From the NCBI RefSeq assembly GCF_003491305.1, contig NZ_CP022706.1, positions 134,501 through 198,500 on the forward strand: a stretch of 64,000 nt of DNA, given 5' to 3'. The notes below the pieces were generated by a model. It worked only from the letters and a program-made list of their open reading frames with translations. It ran no database searches and was not told the DNA's origin. Below are positions 6,671 through 22,149 of this stretch, in pieces (within the stretch, counting starts at the first letter, position 1; each line of letters begins with the position of its first letter). Source of the stretch: Methanobacterium sp. BAmetb5 (GTDB lineage Archaea > Methanobacteriota > Methanobacteria > Methanobacteriales > Methanobacteriaceae). The translations under genes were made by a program, and so were the position numbers.

Positions 6671-9247
6671 TTGAAAACCAAAATTATCCTACTCATACTA
6701 ACCCTTTTTTTAACCATCACTACCGCCAATGCCGCTGATTTCTATGTTAACCCTGATACCGGGGATGATACTAACACTGGTACCACTCCGGGTGATCCAT
6801 TTCTAACCATTAACCGGGGTGTGACCAGTGTAACCGATCCTTCAGATGTGGTTAACCTGGCATCGGGAACCTACAGTGATGTGGGGGACTACAACATTGA
6901 CGTAACCCAGAGTATGACTGTTCAGGGTGCCGGGGAAGGACAGACCATCATCGACCCCCAGAGTAACGGTCGGGTGTTCAACATCGGCAGCGGAGTTAAT
7001 TTCCTGCTGGCGGGGGTAACCATTCAGAATGGTAAAGCACCAGACGGTTCTGAGTCTCCCGGTGAACCCGGAGGTGCCATACTAAATCAGGGCAACCTCA
7101 CCGTCACCGACTCCACTTTCACCAGCAACCGGGCCGGTAATGGTAATGCCATGACCGACTCCCAGATTGGGGGTAATGGTGGGGCCATTTACAGTACGGG
7201 AACACTCACCATAACTGGATGCACCTTTAACACCAACAGTGCGGGAAACGGTAACAACGCCGGGTTCCGGGCCGGAACCGGAGGTAATGGTGGGGCCATT
7301 TTCAGCCTCACCAACTTCACCATCACTGACACGGTCTTCAACTCCAACACTGCCGGTAACGCCGGTAGCACCGGGCAACACGGTAGTCCTGGAGGATCAG
7401 GGGGAGCCATCTACAACCTGGGAGTATCTACCGTAACTGGATCCACCTTCGACCACAATGCCGGTGGAAACGGCAGTAACTCTGGATGGGAATCAGCCAG
7501 AGGAGGTTACGGTGGGGCTATTTTCAGCCTCAATGATCTGGACATCACCAGCAGTAACTTCACCGCTAACCACGTGGGAAGCTGGGGTAACGGAGAAACC
7601 ACGGTCAATGGTGCGGATGGTGGTGCCATTTACACCATTGGGAAGTTAAACATCACCGACTGTATCTTCACCGGTAACCTGGCCGGAGATGGTAACAGCC
7701 AAATTGATTTTACTGGCGGAGATGGTGGATCAGGAGGTGCCATTTACTGCCTCAACATCCTTGAAGTCCGGGATAGTACCTTCCAGTCTAACCAGGCTGG
7801 TAACGGTGGTAATAATAATAACCACTATGAAAATGGTGGTAATGGTGGTAATGGTGGGGCAATCTACGCCGGAAATCTCCTCCTATCATCATCCACATTC
7901 ACTGCTAACCTGGCAGGTAACGGTGGTAATGCCAATGCCGAAGATGATGTCTATGCTGGTAACGGTGGTAATGGCGGAGCACTGTACGTTATAGGAACCC
8001 TGAACATGACCCAGTCCAGCTTCACCAGCAACCTGGCTGGTAACGGTGGTAACGGATTTACCGCAGGTATTGCTGGTTCTGGTGGGGCCATCTACATCGT
8101 GGGTACCTTGAACATCACCCAATCCAGTTTCAACAGTAACCTGGCCGGTACTGGGGGCAGTGGACCTACTGCAGGATCCGGTGGGGAAGGTGGTGCCATT
8201 TATAACATAGGACTATTCGAGATGGAAGATACCACCTTCTCTTCCAACCGGGCTGGTAATGGTGGAGAAAACACTGGAGAGGGAAATGGTGCTAGTGGTG
8301 GGAGCGGAGGAGCCATATATTTAATTGGGCTTTTAAACTCTGAAAACACCAGCTTCCAGTCCAACCAGGCGGGTAATGGTGGAAATGCTCTGGGAGCAGG
8401 ATCACCTGGTTCTGGAGGCTTCGGAGGGGCAATCTTTGCCCTGGGAGTTCTCAACCTCAGCCAGGGTAACTGCACTGGAAACAGTGCCGGTACAGGTTCT
8501 GTCCCGGGATTTGGGGGTGCCCTGTACATCTACCATCAGACTGATAGTCCCAGCACCATAACCGGTTACAACTTCCTGGATAACACCTCACCACGGGGTG
8601 GGGGTGCCATAGCCAACGTAGGGGGAACCATCACCGTCAACTACAACCGCTTCCGGGATAACCTTGCACCACAGGGTAGTGCCGTATACATCGAATCCGA
8701 AGAAATCACCGATCTCCAGTACAACTGGTGGGGAATCAACAATCCCTTCTTCACACCACTGATCCAGGGGCCAGCCGATTACACGCCCTGGTTAATACTG
8801 TCCATAACTGCCAACCCCACTACTATAAGTGCCGGGGCCAACTCGGCAATTACCACGGACCTCTACACGGACTCGGATGGTGGCAACCACCAGGCACAAT
8901 CCAGCCTCTACCCGGCCTACATACCAGTGACCTTAACCACGGACCTCGGTAACATTGGCAGTAAGACCCTGTTAACCAACCTGTTCTATGGAGCTGCTGG
9001 AGGAACCCTCAGGGGGGATGAAGGCGCAGGACTGGCCCTGGTCCGGTCCCTGGTGGACTATGATACCAGTGTCTTTACCCGGGTAACCATAACCGCAGAT
9101 CCGGTAAATGGAGCCACAGTAAATGCTGCCACCAGTACCTCAAACAGGAAAACAGTGGCCCTGCAGAACACCGGTGCACCACTGGTGGGAATAATCATGG
9201 CCCTACTCCTGGTCACCGCCGGACTATTGGGAACACGCAAGATGTAA
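6671..9247 (+). CDS. large Gly/Asn-rich beta-helix adhesin-like surface protein
   Basis: 858 aa. Starts at TTG 6671, about 8 nt after AAAGGAGGTGA; the GTG inside the Shine-Dalgarno is out of frame. Signal peptide 1-22 (ends ANAA). Residues ~23-115 form an N-cap (DFYVNPDTGDDTNTGTTPG, then LTINRGV). Residues ~120-640 contain roughly a dozen rungs of about 40-45 residues, each with SNxAGNGG...GGSGGAIYxxG...TFTSN. The region ~690-800 is an Ig-like domain of the type seen in the 4851 protein. The tail is LQNTGAPLVG, hydrophobic residues, TRKM. It is a paralogue of 4851 expanded by internal rung duplication; internal DNA repeats make copy-number change likely. Probably cell-surface adhesion. Confidence 0.9.
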   Translation: MKTKIILLILTLFLTITTANAADFYVNPDTGDDTNTGTTPGDPFLTINRGVTSVTDPSDVVNLASGTYSDVGDYNIDVTQSMTVQGAGEGQTIIDPQSNGRVFNIGSGVNFLLAGVTIQNGKAPDGSESPGEPGGAILNQGNLTVTDSTFTSNRAGNGNAMTDSQIGGNGGAIYSTGTLTITGCTFNTNSAGNGNNAGFRAGTGGNGGAIFSLTNFTITDTVFNSNTAGNAGSTGQHGSPGGSGGAIYNLGVSTVTGSTFDHNAGGNGSNSGWESARGGYGGAIFSLNDLDITSSNFTANHVGSWGNGETTVNGADGGAIYTIGKLNITDCIFTGNLAGDGNSQIDFTGGDGGSGGAIYCLNILEVRDSTFQSNQAGNGGNNNNHYENGGNGGNGGAIYAGNLLLSSSTFTANLAGNGGNANAEDDVYAGNGGNGGALYVIGTLNMTQSSFTSNLAGNGGNGFTAGIAGSGGAIYIVGTLNITQSSFNSNLAGTGGSGPTAGSGGEGGAIYNIGLFEMEDTTFSSNRAGNGGENTGEGNGASGGSGGAIYLIGLLNSENTSFQSNQAGNGGNALGAGSPGSGGFGGAIFALGVLNLSQGNCTGNSAGTGSVPGFGGALYIYHQTDSPSTITGYNFLDNTSPRGGGAIANVGGTITVNYNRFRDNLAPQGSAVYIESEEITDLQYNWWGINNPFFTPLIQGPADYTPWLILSITANPTTISAGANSAITTDLYTDSDGGNHQAQSSLYPAYIPVTLTTDLGNIGSKTLLTNLFYGAAGGTLRGDEGAGLALVRSLVDYDTSVFTRVTITADPVNGATVNAATSTSNRKTVALQNTGAPLVGIIMALLLVTAGLLGTRKM

Positions 9248-9249
9248 CT

Positions 9250-9288
9250 AGAGGATTGTATAATCCTCTTTCCCCTATTTTTTTTAGA
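9250..9288 (+). terminator. terminator of adhesin 2
   Basis: AGAGGATT (9250-9257) and AATCCTCT (9262-9269) form a perfect 8-bp stem directly after the stop codon, followed by T-rich sequence. Confidence 0.75.
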
Positions 9289-9461
9289 TTTTTTTAAGTC
9301 AAAAAAAATAATTTAATTCTTAAATAGTTCTAATAATATTGTTAAAGATTTTAAACTCTTTTTTCCCGATTGAGTTTGCCATTAATGATTTAAGGTGGCT
9401 AAACATGGAATAGGAATGAGTTAACGGATTTAGGAGAAGAAAAACTTAGGGGAAGATTAAT

Positions 9462-9580
9462 CATAGAAAACATAGCAATCATAGAAAATTTCTATGTTTA
9501 CTATGATTACCTATTAACTTTATATCATCAGTCAAACATAGAAAACATAGCAATCATAGAATTTTTCTATGTTTACTATG
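9462..9580. promoter_or_regulatory. duplicated inverted-repeat array around the TATA box of the ATPase gene
   Basis: Two 44-bp copies (9462-9505 and 9537-9580; identical starts 75 bp apart) each hold three CATAGNAAN units in one direction followed by two inverted units (TTTCTATG, TTTACTATG), with 9-bp periodicity. A TATA box (TTTATATC, 9519-9526) lies exactly between the copies, and the second copy covers the expected transcription start and ends 18 bp before the ATG at 9599. The layout suggests a cooperative operator or an initiator-protein binding array. Confidence 0.75.
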
Positions 9581-9598
9581 GAACATGGTGTGTTTAGT

Positions 9599-10747
9599 AT
9601 GAACCCCTTTAGAAAAAGAACCGGTATTTTCCCCTCATATTTCACTGGCAGGGATGATGAACTTAATGAATTAAGGGAGATCTACGAATCTACGCAGGCC
9701 GGAGCTGCCGGCCATATAATCATCTACGGTCCCAAAGGTATTGGAAAAACATGCCTACTTATCAAATTTGAAGAAGAGTTGAAAGGCGTTGATGAAGTTT
9801 ATCCCGTACGCATTCCTCTTATTGAGGGTGACTTTGATGAAATTTACACTTTAATTATTGATAAAGCTGCTGAAACTCTTAAAATAGGTGAAGGAAATTT
9901 TTGGGATGATATAACCTCTTTAGGGGTTAACATTCCCCTGGCCGGAGGATTTACCGTGTCCAGAAAAAGACCCACAACCAGTCCATCTGTAGCCCTTGAA
10001 AGGATATTAAAATCAATATACAACAAATTAACAGGTGAAAATCCAGTTTTAATACTTTTATTTGATGATCTTCAAAGAATTATTCCAAATAAAGGTACGA
10101 ACAAGGTTTTAAACATATTACAGAATGCCCTAGTGGAACTTAATCTAAAGGGTATGAATGTAATGTTCGTGGCCACCGGGGCACATGACATATTTTCACA
10201 AATACAGGATCACCTTGATTCTGCTGTTAGAATATTTGAGCCTTATGAGCTCAAACCATTATCAAAAAATGAAGTAAATGATGCTATATTCATACCTGCA
10301 GATAATGAAGGTGTTAAATTTGCTGAGGAAGTAATAGATTCAATATATAAAATGTCAGAGGGAATTCCTTACTATATGCAAGTTTTAGCCTACAACTGTT
10401 TTGCTGAAGCAGTTGATGGTAAAGTAGGAGTTAATGAGCTTAAAAAATCATTTCCCCGATCACTGGATCTCTTGGCCCAAAGAGAGTTCAGGGGGATGTA
10501 TGAGAAGTCAACCAATGAAGAAAGAAATATTCTGGGGTTGATGGCGGAGAATCCGAAAGAAATTTTATCATACAAGGAAATCAAAGAAGGTTTGAAATTA
10601 AAATCAGAACCATCTTTCTGGTTAAGAGCCATGGTAAACAAGAATCTCATAATAAAGAAAAGTCGTGGTAAATATTGTCTTCGGGACAGATTATTCAAAG
10701 AATATCTGAGAACATTCAAGCCCTATAGAGAAAATGGAACCTATTAA
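9599..10747 (+). CDS. AAA/STAND-type archaeal ATPase with C-terminal winged helix
   Basis: 382 aa from the ATG at 9599, chosen because GGTG lies about 8 nt upstream; in-frame ATGs at 9569 and 9578 fall inside the inverted repeat. Domains: YFTGRDDELNEL box (~14-25), Walker A GPKGIGKT (~45), Walker B LILLFDDLQ (~150), a sensor-like strand MNVMFVATGAHD (~185), then a lid and a winged-helix region (~290-380, including LGLMAENPKEILSYKEIKE). It resembles the archaeal ATPase_2/AAA_16 families that couple ATP binding to DNA or partner binding. It stands alone, so autoregulation through the flanking repeats is plausible. Exact role unknown. Confidence 0.8.
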   Translation: MNPFRKRTGIFPSYFTGRDDELNELREIYESTQAGAAGHIIIYGPKGIGKTCLLIKFEEELKGVDEVYPVRIPLIEGDFDEIYTLIIDKAAETLKIGEGNFWDDITSLGVNIPLAGGFTVSRKRPTTSPSVALERILKSIYNKLTGENPVLILLFDDLQRIIPNKGTNKVLNILQNALVELNLKGMNVMFVATGAHDIFSQIQDHLDSAVRIFEPYELKPLSKNEVNDAIFIPADNEGVKFAEEVIDSIYKMSEGIPYYMQVLAYNCFAEAVDGKVGVNELKKSFPRSLDLLAQREFRGMYEKSTNEERNILGLMAENPKEILSYKEIKEGLKLKSEPSFWLRAMVNKNLIIKKSRGKYCLRDRLFKEYLRTFKPYRENGTY

Positions 10748-10765
10748 ATTTATTATATTAAGAAA

Positions 10766-10817
10766 AAAGATCCAGAAAGTCACTTTTATTACTTAAAGAT
10801 CCAGATAGTCTCGTTGA
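10766..10817. repeat. 16-bp direct repeat pair
   Basis: AAAGATCCAGAAAGTC and AAAGATCCAGATAGTC lie about 30 bp apart in the convergent spacer between the ATPase and the epimerase. Function unknown. Confidence 0.5.
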
Positions 10818-10889
10818 TTACTCAGAACACTACGGTATTTTTGAAAATAGAAGGAAAAAAATATAATTATCCTTCTTTGCAAATATTAT

Positions 10890-12128
10890 TTAAACCCGGT
10901 TCTCCTTCTGGTCAAAATAGTCCAGCTGGTCCTGGATCACGTCACTGAGACTGTATTCAATTTTTGCACCTATCTTCTGGATTTTCTGGTTATCACAGAG
11001 GAGTAATGGTATCTCTGATGGTCGGAACCGGTCGGGGTTGAACTCAATGGTCAGGGGTCCCTGGTCAGTGGTGACCCTGATTCCCTTATCCTGGATGGTG
11101 TACTCCAGCTGGTTTTCCAGTATCATCTGGTCCACCCTGGTCTTGTCGAACTTAACCCCGAAGATAGGGTCATCTACCAGTTCGGTGGGGTTGTCGATGG
11201 TCTTGCTCTGGTCATCTCCTTTAAGGGTTTCAATCTGGTTTATGTTCCATCCGGCCCTTTCCAGTCCCAGGAGTATGTAGCTCAGGACGGAGTTGGTTCT
11301 CATGGATCCCTGGTTGTACACTTCACCGGCACGTCCCTTACTGGCCAGTACCTGGTACCCGTGGATTATGTCGGTTACATGTGACCAGTCCCGGCAGGCA
11401 TTGAGGTTGCCGATGGTTATCCGGTCGGTTTCACCGTACTTCAGTTTCATGATCTGGTTGGTTATGATGGAGGTCACGAACATCATACCCCTACCGGCCC
11501 CTTCGTGGTTGAAGGCCCGGGAAACCACGGTATCCAGGCCGTAGGAGTGGTGGTAGTTCTGCATCAGGAAATCCCCAGAAACCTTGGACACGGCGTAGGG
11601 GGACATGGGACGCAGGGGGTTGGATTCACTGATAGGTAACTCGGGGATCCTCTCCGGTTCCGGGAAGATGGTCTTACCTGAATCAAGGGCACGCTGGTAC
11701 TGTTCCTGGGAGGATATGACCATACCGTACACTTCACTGGAACCAGCAAACACTATCTTGGCGTCAACATCCTTGATCCGCACGGCTTCCAGGAGATTGG
11801 CGGTACCAATGGTGTTGATATCCTGGGTATCCAGGGGGCGGCGGAAGGAAAACTCCACACTGGACTGGGCTGCCAAGTGGAAGATCACATCGGGCTGGGA
11901 ATGGTCCAGGGCACTGGCCAGGGAGGATATATTTCCCAGATCACCCTCCAGCATCTTCAACTTGTCCTTAATACCCTTATCAATCAAGTTCTTTTCCATG
12001 GCCACCATATCTTCCGGCCTTATAAAACCATAAACATCTGAACCTTTATCTAAAAGTTCTTTAGCCAGATATGAGCCCACAAATCCATTGGCCCCAGTTA
12101 TGAGGACGTTCTTTCCATTCCAGTTCAT
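10890..12128 (-). CDS. NAD-dependent epimerase/dehydratase, GDP-mannose 4,6-dehydratase-like
   Basis: 412 aa from the ATG at 12126-12128, behind GGAAGGAAG; a GTG at 12179 would add 17 residues without a better ribosome site. An extended SDR fold is clear: NAD motif GANGFVG (~12), DVIFHLAAQSS, GSSEVY and the catalytic YAVSK (~180), then SRAFNHEG. The C-terminal FRPSEIPLLLCDNQKIQKIG is the hallmark ending of Gmd-type enzymes. The protein is longer than usual Gmd (~340-370 aa), with an insertion at ~285-360. It probably makes a deoxy or keto nucleotide sugar for surface glycan; the substrate is inferred. Confidence 0.85.
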   Translation of the reverse strand: MNWNGKNVLITGANGFVGSYLAKELLDKGSDVYGFIRPEDMVAMEKNLIDKGIKDKLKMLEGDLGNISSLASALDHSQPDVIFHLAAQSSVEFSFRRPLDTQDINTIGTANLLEAVRIKDVDAKIVFAGSSEVYGMVISSQEQYQRALDSGKTIFPEPERIPELPISESNPLRPMSPYAVSKVSGDFLMQNYHHSYGLDTVVSRAFNHEGAGRGMMFVTSIITNQIMKLKYGETDRITIGNLNACRDWSHVTDIIHGYQVLASKGRAGEVYNQGSMRTNSVLSYILLGLERAGWNINQIETLKGDDQSKTIDNPTELVDDPIFGVKFDKTRVDQMILENQLEYTIQDKGIRVTTDQGPLTIEFNPDRFRPSEIPLLLCDNQKIQKIGAKIEYSLSDVIQDQLDYFDQKENRV

Positions 12129-12720
12129 ACTAATATACTTCCTTCCTTTTTTTACGCGATGTAAAAATTTTTCTTGCACTTATACTTCCTTTTTATTGGC
12201 AAGGTAAATTTTTCTTAAAACATACTCTAAAAATTTTTAACACACGCTAAAACTTAACACTCTCTAAAACAATAAGTTCCAGGTTAAAATTACTTAGATT
12301 ATAGTACATCCCTAAAATCTTATAAAACTATTTGAATTCTTTTTAAGTAGGGCTTCATCTTTTTGCTCATGGTTTCATTTTGCTCATGGTTTCATTCCAG
12401 ACCCTTGGAGAAAAAGAGTATCTCAAAAGAGTATCCCAAATTCGAAAGGTTTATTATTACTGACCCGGGAATAAGTATTGGGTGAAGGGGGATTTAGTGT
12501 TAATAAAATCTTGAGGGATTATAAAATTTTATAGAATAATTTAAGGAAATCTTGGGGATTTTAATGAAAATTAATAGGTTTTTAATGAAATCTTAGAGTT
12601 TTATGGAATCTTAAAGTTTTGATGAATCTTGGGGATTTGATGAAATATAATTGGTTTTGATGAAATTCAAAGCTTTGATGAAAATTTAGGGGTTTTTACA
12701 ATGTTTAAAAGGTGTTTTTA
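12129..12720. repeat. intergenic region with short repeats upstream of MFS gene
   Basis: This divergent spacer contains a perfect 17-bp tandem duplication (TTTTGCTCATGGTTTCA, 12361-12377 and 12378-12394). From about 12495 to 12690 it holds a decayed series of TTTTGATGAAATCTTGGGGA-like units. No ORF or RNA gene is apparent. AAAAGGTG at 12707-12714 is the Shine-Dalgarno of the next gene. Confidence 0.55.
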
Positions 12721-14292
12721 ATGGTGGATGAGGTTAAAACTGGGTGGGCAGTTCTCTTTGTTGTTTCTCTGTCTCTGTTTATCATTGGGCTGGACAGTAC
12801 CTTTATGAATGTGGCCATGATGTACCTGGTGAAGGATTTGCACACCACCCTGGGGAATGTGCAGTCTATAATCGCCGTGTACACTCTGGTCATGGGGTGT
12901 TTCGTCCTATTCGGGGCTAAAATGCAGGATGTAATGGGTCGGAAGAGGACCTTCCTAACCGGGGCCATTATTTACGGTATTGGTACGGTTATTGCTGCCA
13001 CCAGTCTCAATAGTGGCATGTTGCTCCTGGGATGGTCAGTTATTGAGGGATTCGGGGCAGCTCTCATGCTACCTGCCACTTCCTCCATAATCACTTCCAC
13101 CTACTCCGGACCCCGGAGGACCTTTGCCCTGGGATTCACCGCCACGGTCTTCACGGTATCCGTGGCCATAGGACCCCTCCTGGGAGGGTTCCTCACCACT
13201 TTCTACTCCTGGAGATGGGGTTTTGGACTGGAAACCATCGTGGTCCTGGCTATACTCCTCCTGTCCCGGCACCTCACTGAATCACCCCAGGTGCTGCAGT
13301 GGTCGGATCTCAACATCAAGGGGGCCCTTCTCTCGGCAGCAGGGATATTAATCGTTATCATTGGTGTACTCCAGTTAAACACCCCCTACACCTGGCTTAA
13401 CTATGCCGGGACTATTATCAACCCGGTGGGATTTGCGGTGGCCATGGCCATGATCATCACCGGAGTCATTCTCCTGGTGATATTCTTCTTCTACCAGAGG
13501 AAGCTCATCCGGCAGGGTAAAAAATCATTCATGAATGTGGACATCCTCAAAAGTCGTCCCTTCACCTTTGGGGTGGTTTCCATACTGATCATGGCCCTGA
13601 TCCAGGCCGGTATCTTCTACCTGGTTCCCCTCTACGTGCAGACCCGTTGGCAGACCGATGCCCTGACCACTGGCCTTATACTCCTGGCGGCACCCCTGGG
13701 GAGTCTAATTTTCTCCCTCAGCGCTAACAAGCTGACCCAGTACCTGAAACACAACCACATGGTGTCTATTGGTTTTGTGGTTTCCATGGTGGCCATTTTA
13801 ACCTTGTACATGGTATTCCTGGATTATGTGAATCTAACCATGTACCATCTTATCCCTGGCCTCTTTATCCTGGGAGCGGGGTTGGGACTGGCCCTTCCCA
13901 ATCTCAACAATATCATTCTCTCCAGTCTGGATGAGTCCCAGTACGCGGATGGTTCGGGGATTCTCAGCACCTTCAACAACGTGGGATCCTCCATTGGAAC
14001 GGTCCTGATTGGGCTTATCTTCTTCATAGCTGTCTATTTTAGTGTGGTCAGTTCCCTCCCGGTGGAGTACCCTCAGTACCAGGACCAGCAAATCCTGAAC
14101 CAGGATATTTACTCCTGGGTGGACCAGGTGATACACCCCAATGCTACCAGCATAGAGAAGGATCACAACCTCCTCAGTCTCACCCTTTACTCTGGGGCCC
14201 AGGGAATGCAGTTTGCCTTCCTGTCAACTGCATTACTCCTGTTTGTAGGGTTCCTGTTATCCTTATTTATCAAACCGCCCCCTATGGGATAG
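12721..14292 (+). CDS. MFS transporter, DHA2 (EmrB/QacA-like) drug exporter
   Basis: 523 aa from the ATG at 12721; AAAAGGTG lies 6 nt upstream, so the GTG at 12712 is unlikely. About 14 hydrophobic helices are visible. The DHA2 signatures are present: LDSTFMNVAMMYLVKDL in helix 1 (the LDxTIVNVALP motif), KMQDVMGRKRTF between helices 2 and 3 (motif A), and GPLLGGFLTTFYSWRWGF (motif C). It probably uses the proton gradient to expel small amphipathic compounds. It is monocistronic and convergent with the GT2 gene. Confidence 0.88.
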   Translation: MVDEVKTGWAVLFVVSLSLFIIGLDSTFMNVAMMYLVKDLHTTLGNVQSIIAVYTLVMGCFVLFGAKMQDVMGRKRTFLTGAIIYGIGTVIAATSLNSGMLLLGWSVIEGFGAALMLPATSSIITSTYSGPRRTFALGFTATVFTVSVAIGPLLGGFLTTFYSWRWGFGLETIVVLAILLLSRHLTESPQVLQWSDLNIKGALLSAAGILIVIIGVLQLNTPYTWLNYAGTIINPVGFAVAMAMIITGVILLVIFFFYQRKLIRQGKKSFMNVDILKSRPFTFGVVSILIMALIQAGIFYLVPLYVQTRWQTDALTTGLILLAAPLGSLIFSLSANKLTQYLKHNHMVSIGFVVSMVAILTLYMVFLDYVNLTMYHLIPGLFILGAGLGLALPNLNNIILSSLDESQYADGSGILSTFNNVGSSIGTVLIGLIFFIAVYFSVVSSLPVEYPQYQDQQILNQDIYSWVDQVIHPNATSIEKDHNLLSLTLYSGAQGMQFAFLSTALLLFVGFLLSLFIKPPPMG

Positions 14293-14433
14293 ATTTGATA
14301 GGTGTTACAATTTTTTTTCAAAAATTATTTCCATTTTTTTTTAAATTTCATTTTAAAGACTTTTTTAAAAATTAGTGGATTAAGTAATCGATACACGCAA
14401 AAAAAAGCTTAGAGTCACTTGTGTAGATAGATA

Positions 14434-14546
14434 CACTTGATGATTTAGTGTACTTAGGGTAACTAGTGTATTTAGGTTCACTTGATGATTTAGTGTACTT
14501 AGGGTAACTAGTGTATTTAGGTTCACTTGATGATTTACTGTACTTA
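14434..14546. repeat. 45-bp tandem repeats, 2.5 copies
   Basis: Two identical 45-bp units (14434-14478, 14479-14523) and a partial third (14524-14546, one change). Each unit contains two related 18-bp sub-repeats (AGTGTACTTAGGGTAACT and AGTGTATTTAGGTTCACT) plus TGATGATTT. A partial copy begins near 14413. They lie between two convergent gene ends. Confidence 0.9.
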
Positions 14547-14568
14547 TGGAAAAAATAATAAAGAGAAC

Positions 14569-16302
<1,734 letters not shown>

Positions 16303-16412
16303 TTTATTCTATGTCCGTCCATTTTTTTTCATGTGAAATTTTTCTTAACTGATTCAGTTATAATGGGTTATTCTTTTTTTAAAGTGTTTATAAAAGATTA
16401 TATCCTATTTGC

Positions 16413-17444
<1,032 letters not shown>

Positions 17445-17750
17445 TTTTAAATTCAGTCCGTTATTCACTCAGTCCGTTATTCAAGTATCATGGAACTATG
17501 TGTCCTTTCATAAACCTAATATTGTTTATAAGTGTCAATTTATTGGTTACTTCTATAAATGTGTTACTAATATCAGATCATTAGGCTGCAATAAGCACCA
17601 GGGAGTAAGTATCATCCCGTAAAAATATCCGGCTTACCAATGATCAAAGTTATTTTAGAAAGTAGTAGAGGAGTTTTGTGAATTATTTTAAGGAATTAAG
17701 AAATTATTTTAAGGAATTAGAAAATTCTACCCGGAACAAAAAAAAGCAAT
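17445..17750. other. intergenic, nothing definite
   Basis: AT-rich spacer between two minus-strand genes. A 14-bp tandem duplication (GAATAACGGACTGA on the minus strand) lies at 17455-17482 just before the archaeosortase start. A GC-richer patch at 17585-17640 shows no convincing RNA fold. Confidence 0.4.
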
Positions 17751-18404
<654 letters not shown>

Positions 18405-18508
18405 AAAACATATCCACCAGGTGATTAATTTATCAATACTTTAGTTGATTAAATATTTCTTAAATATATTTCTATTACGAATATTGTTTAGTCTGAACAT
18501 TAATACTA

Positions 18509-20893
<2,385 letters not shown>

Positions 20894-21017
20894 AAGCCCC
20901 TATTTTTTATATCAGTGATCAAACTGGTTAAAATAAAAAGATATGAGTACCATTATTAGAACGTATGGTACTAAATTTAGAATTAATATTTTAATTTTTT
21001 ATTCACAAAATGCTTAT

Positions 21018-21890
<873 letters not shown>

Positions 21891-22149
21891 GTTTATCAAA
21901 TCCTGTAATTGAATTTTTTTTTATGAACCTTAGGGTTATCTTATTCAGTTTCAATCTCATATAATATTTCCCTTAATTCTCATAAATATTTCCCTTAAAC
22001 CCTCCTCCGGGTAGGAGTAGTGGTTTATAAACCGGTAAAGTTTTGAGGTGTAAAAAGTTAATATTGTGGCCGAAATAATCAAATAAAAGGTTAAAGATAA
22101 AACCCTATAGAAAAATCCCTTTATTAGTTAGTTATCACGAGTTATTAAT

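Noticed and set aside
7082..8529. Several long frames on both strands inside the second adhesin
   Set aside because: They arise from the GC-rich, Gly-codon-rich repeats of the adhesin; they lack ribosome sites and have compositions rich in Pro/Val typical of frame shadows.
4851..9247. Autotransporter or bacterial polymorphic outer-membrane protein
   Set aside because: The beta-helix rungs resemble PMP repeats, but there is no C-terminal beta-barrel; the tail is a short hydrophobic anchor suited to a single-membrane archaeon.
9462..9580. CRISPR-like array
   Set aside because: Only two copies of a 44-bp element exist, with internal symmetric half-sites and a TATA box in the 31-bp gap; there are no further spacers and no cas genes.
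14434..14546. CRISPR or attachment site
   Set aside because: The units are contiguous tandem copies without spacers, and no integrase or tRNA is adjacent.
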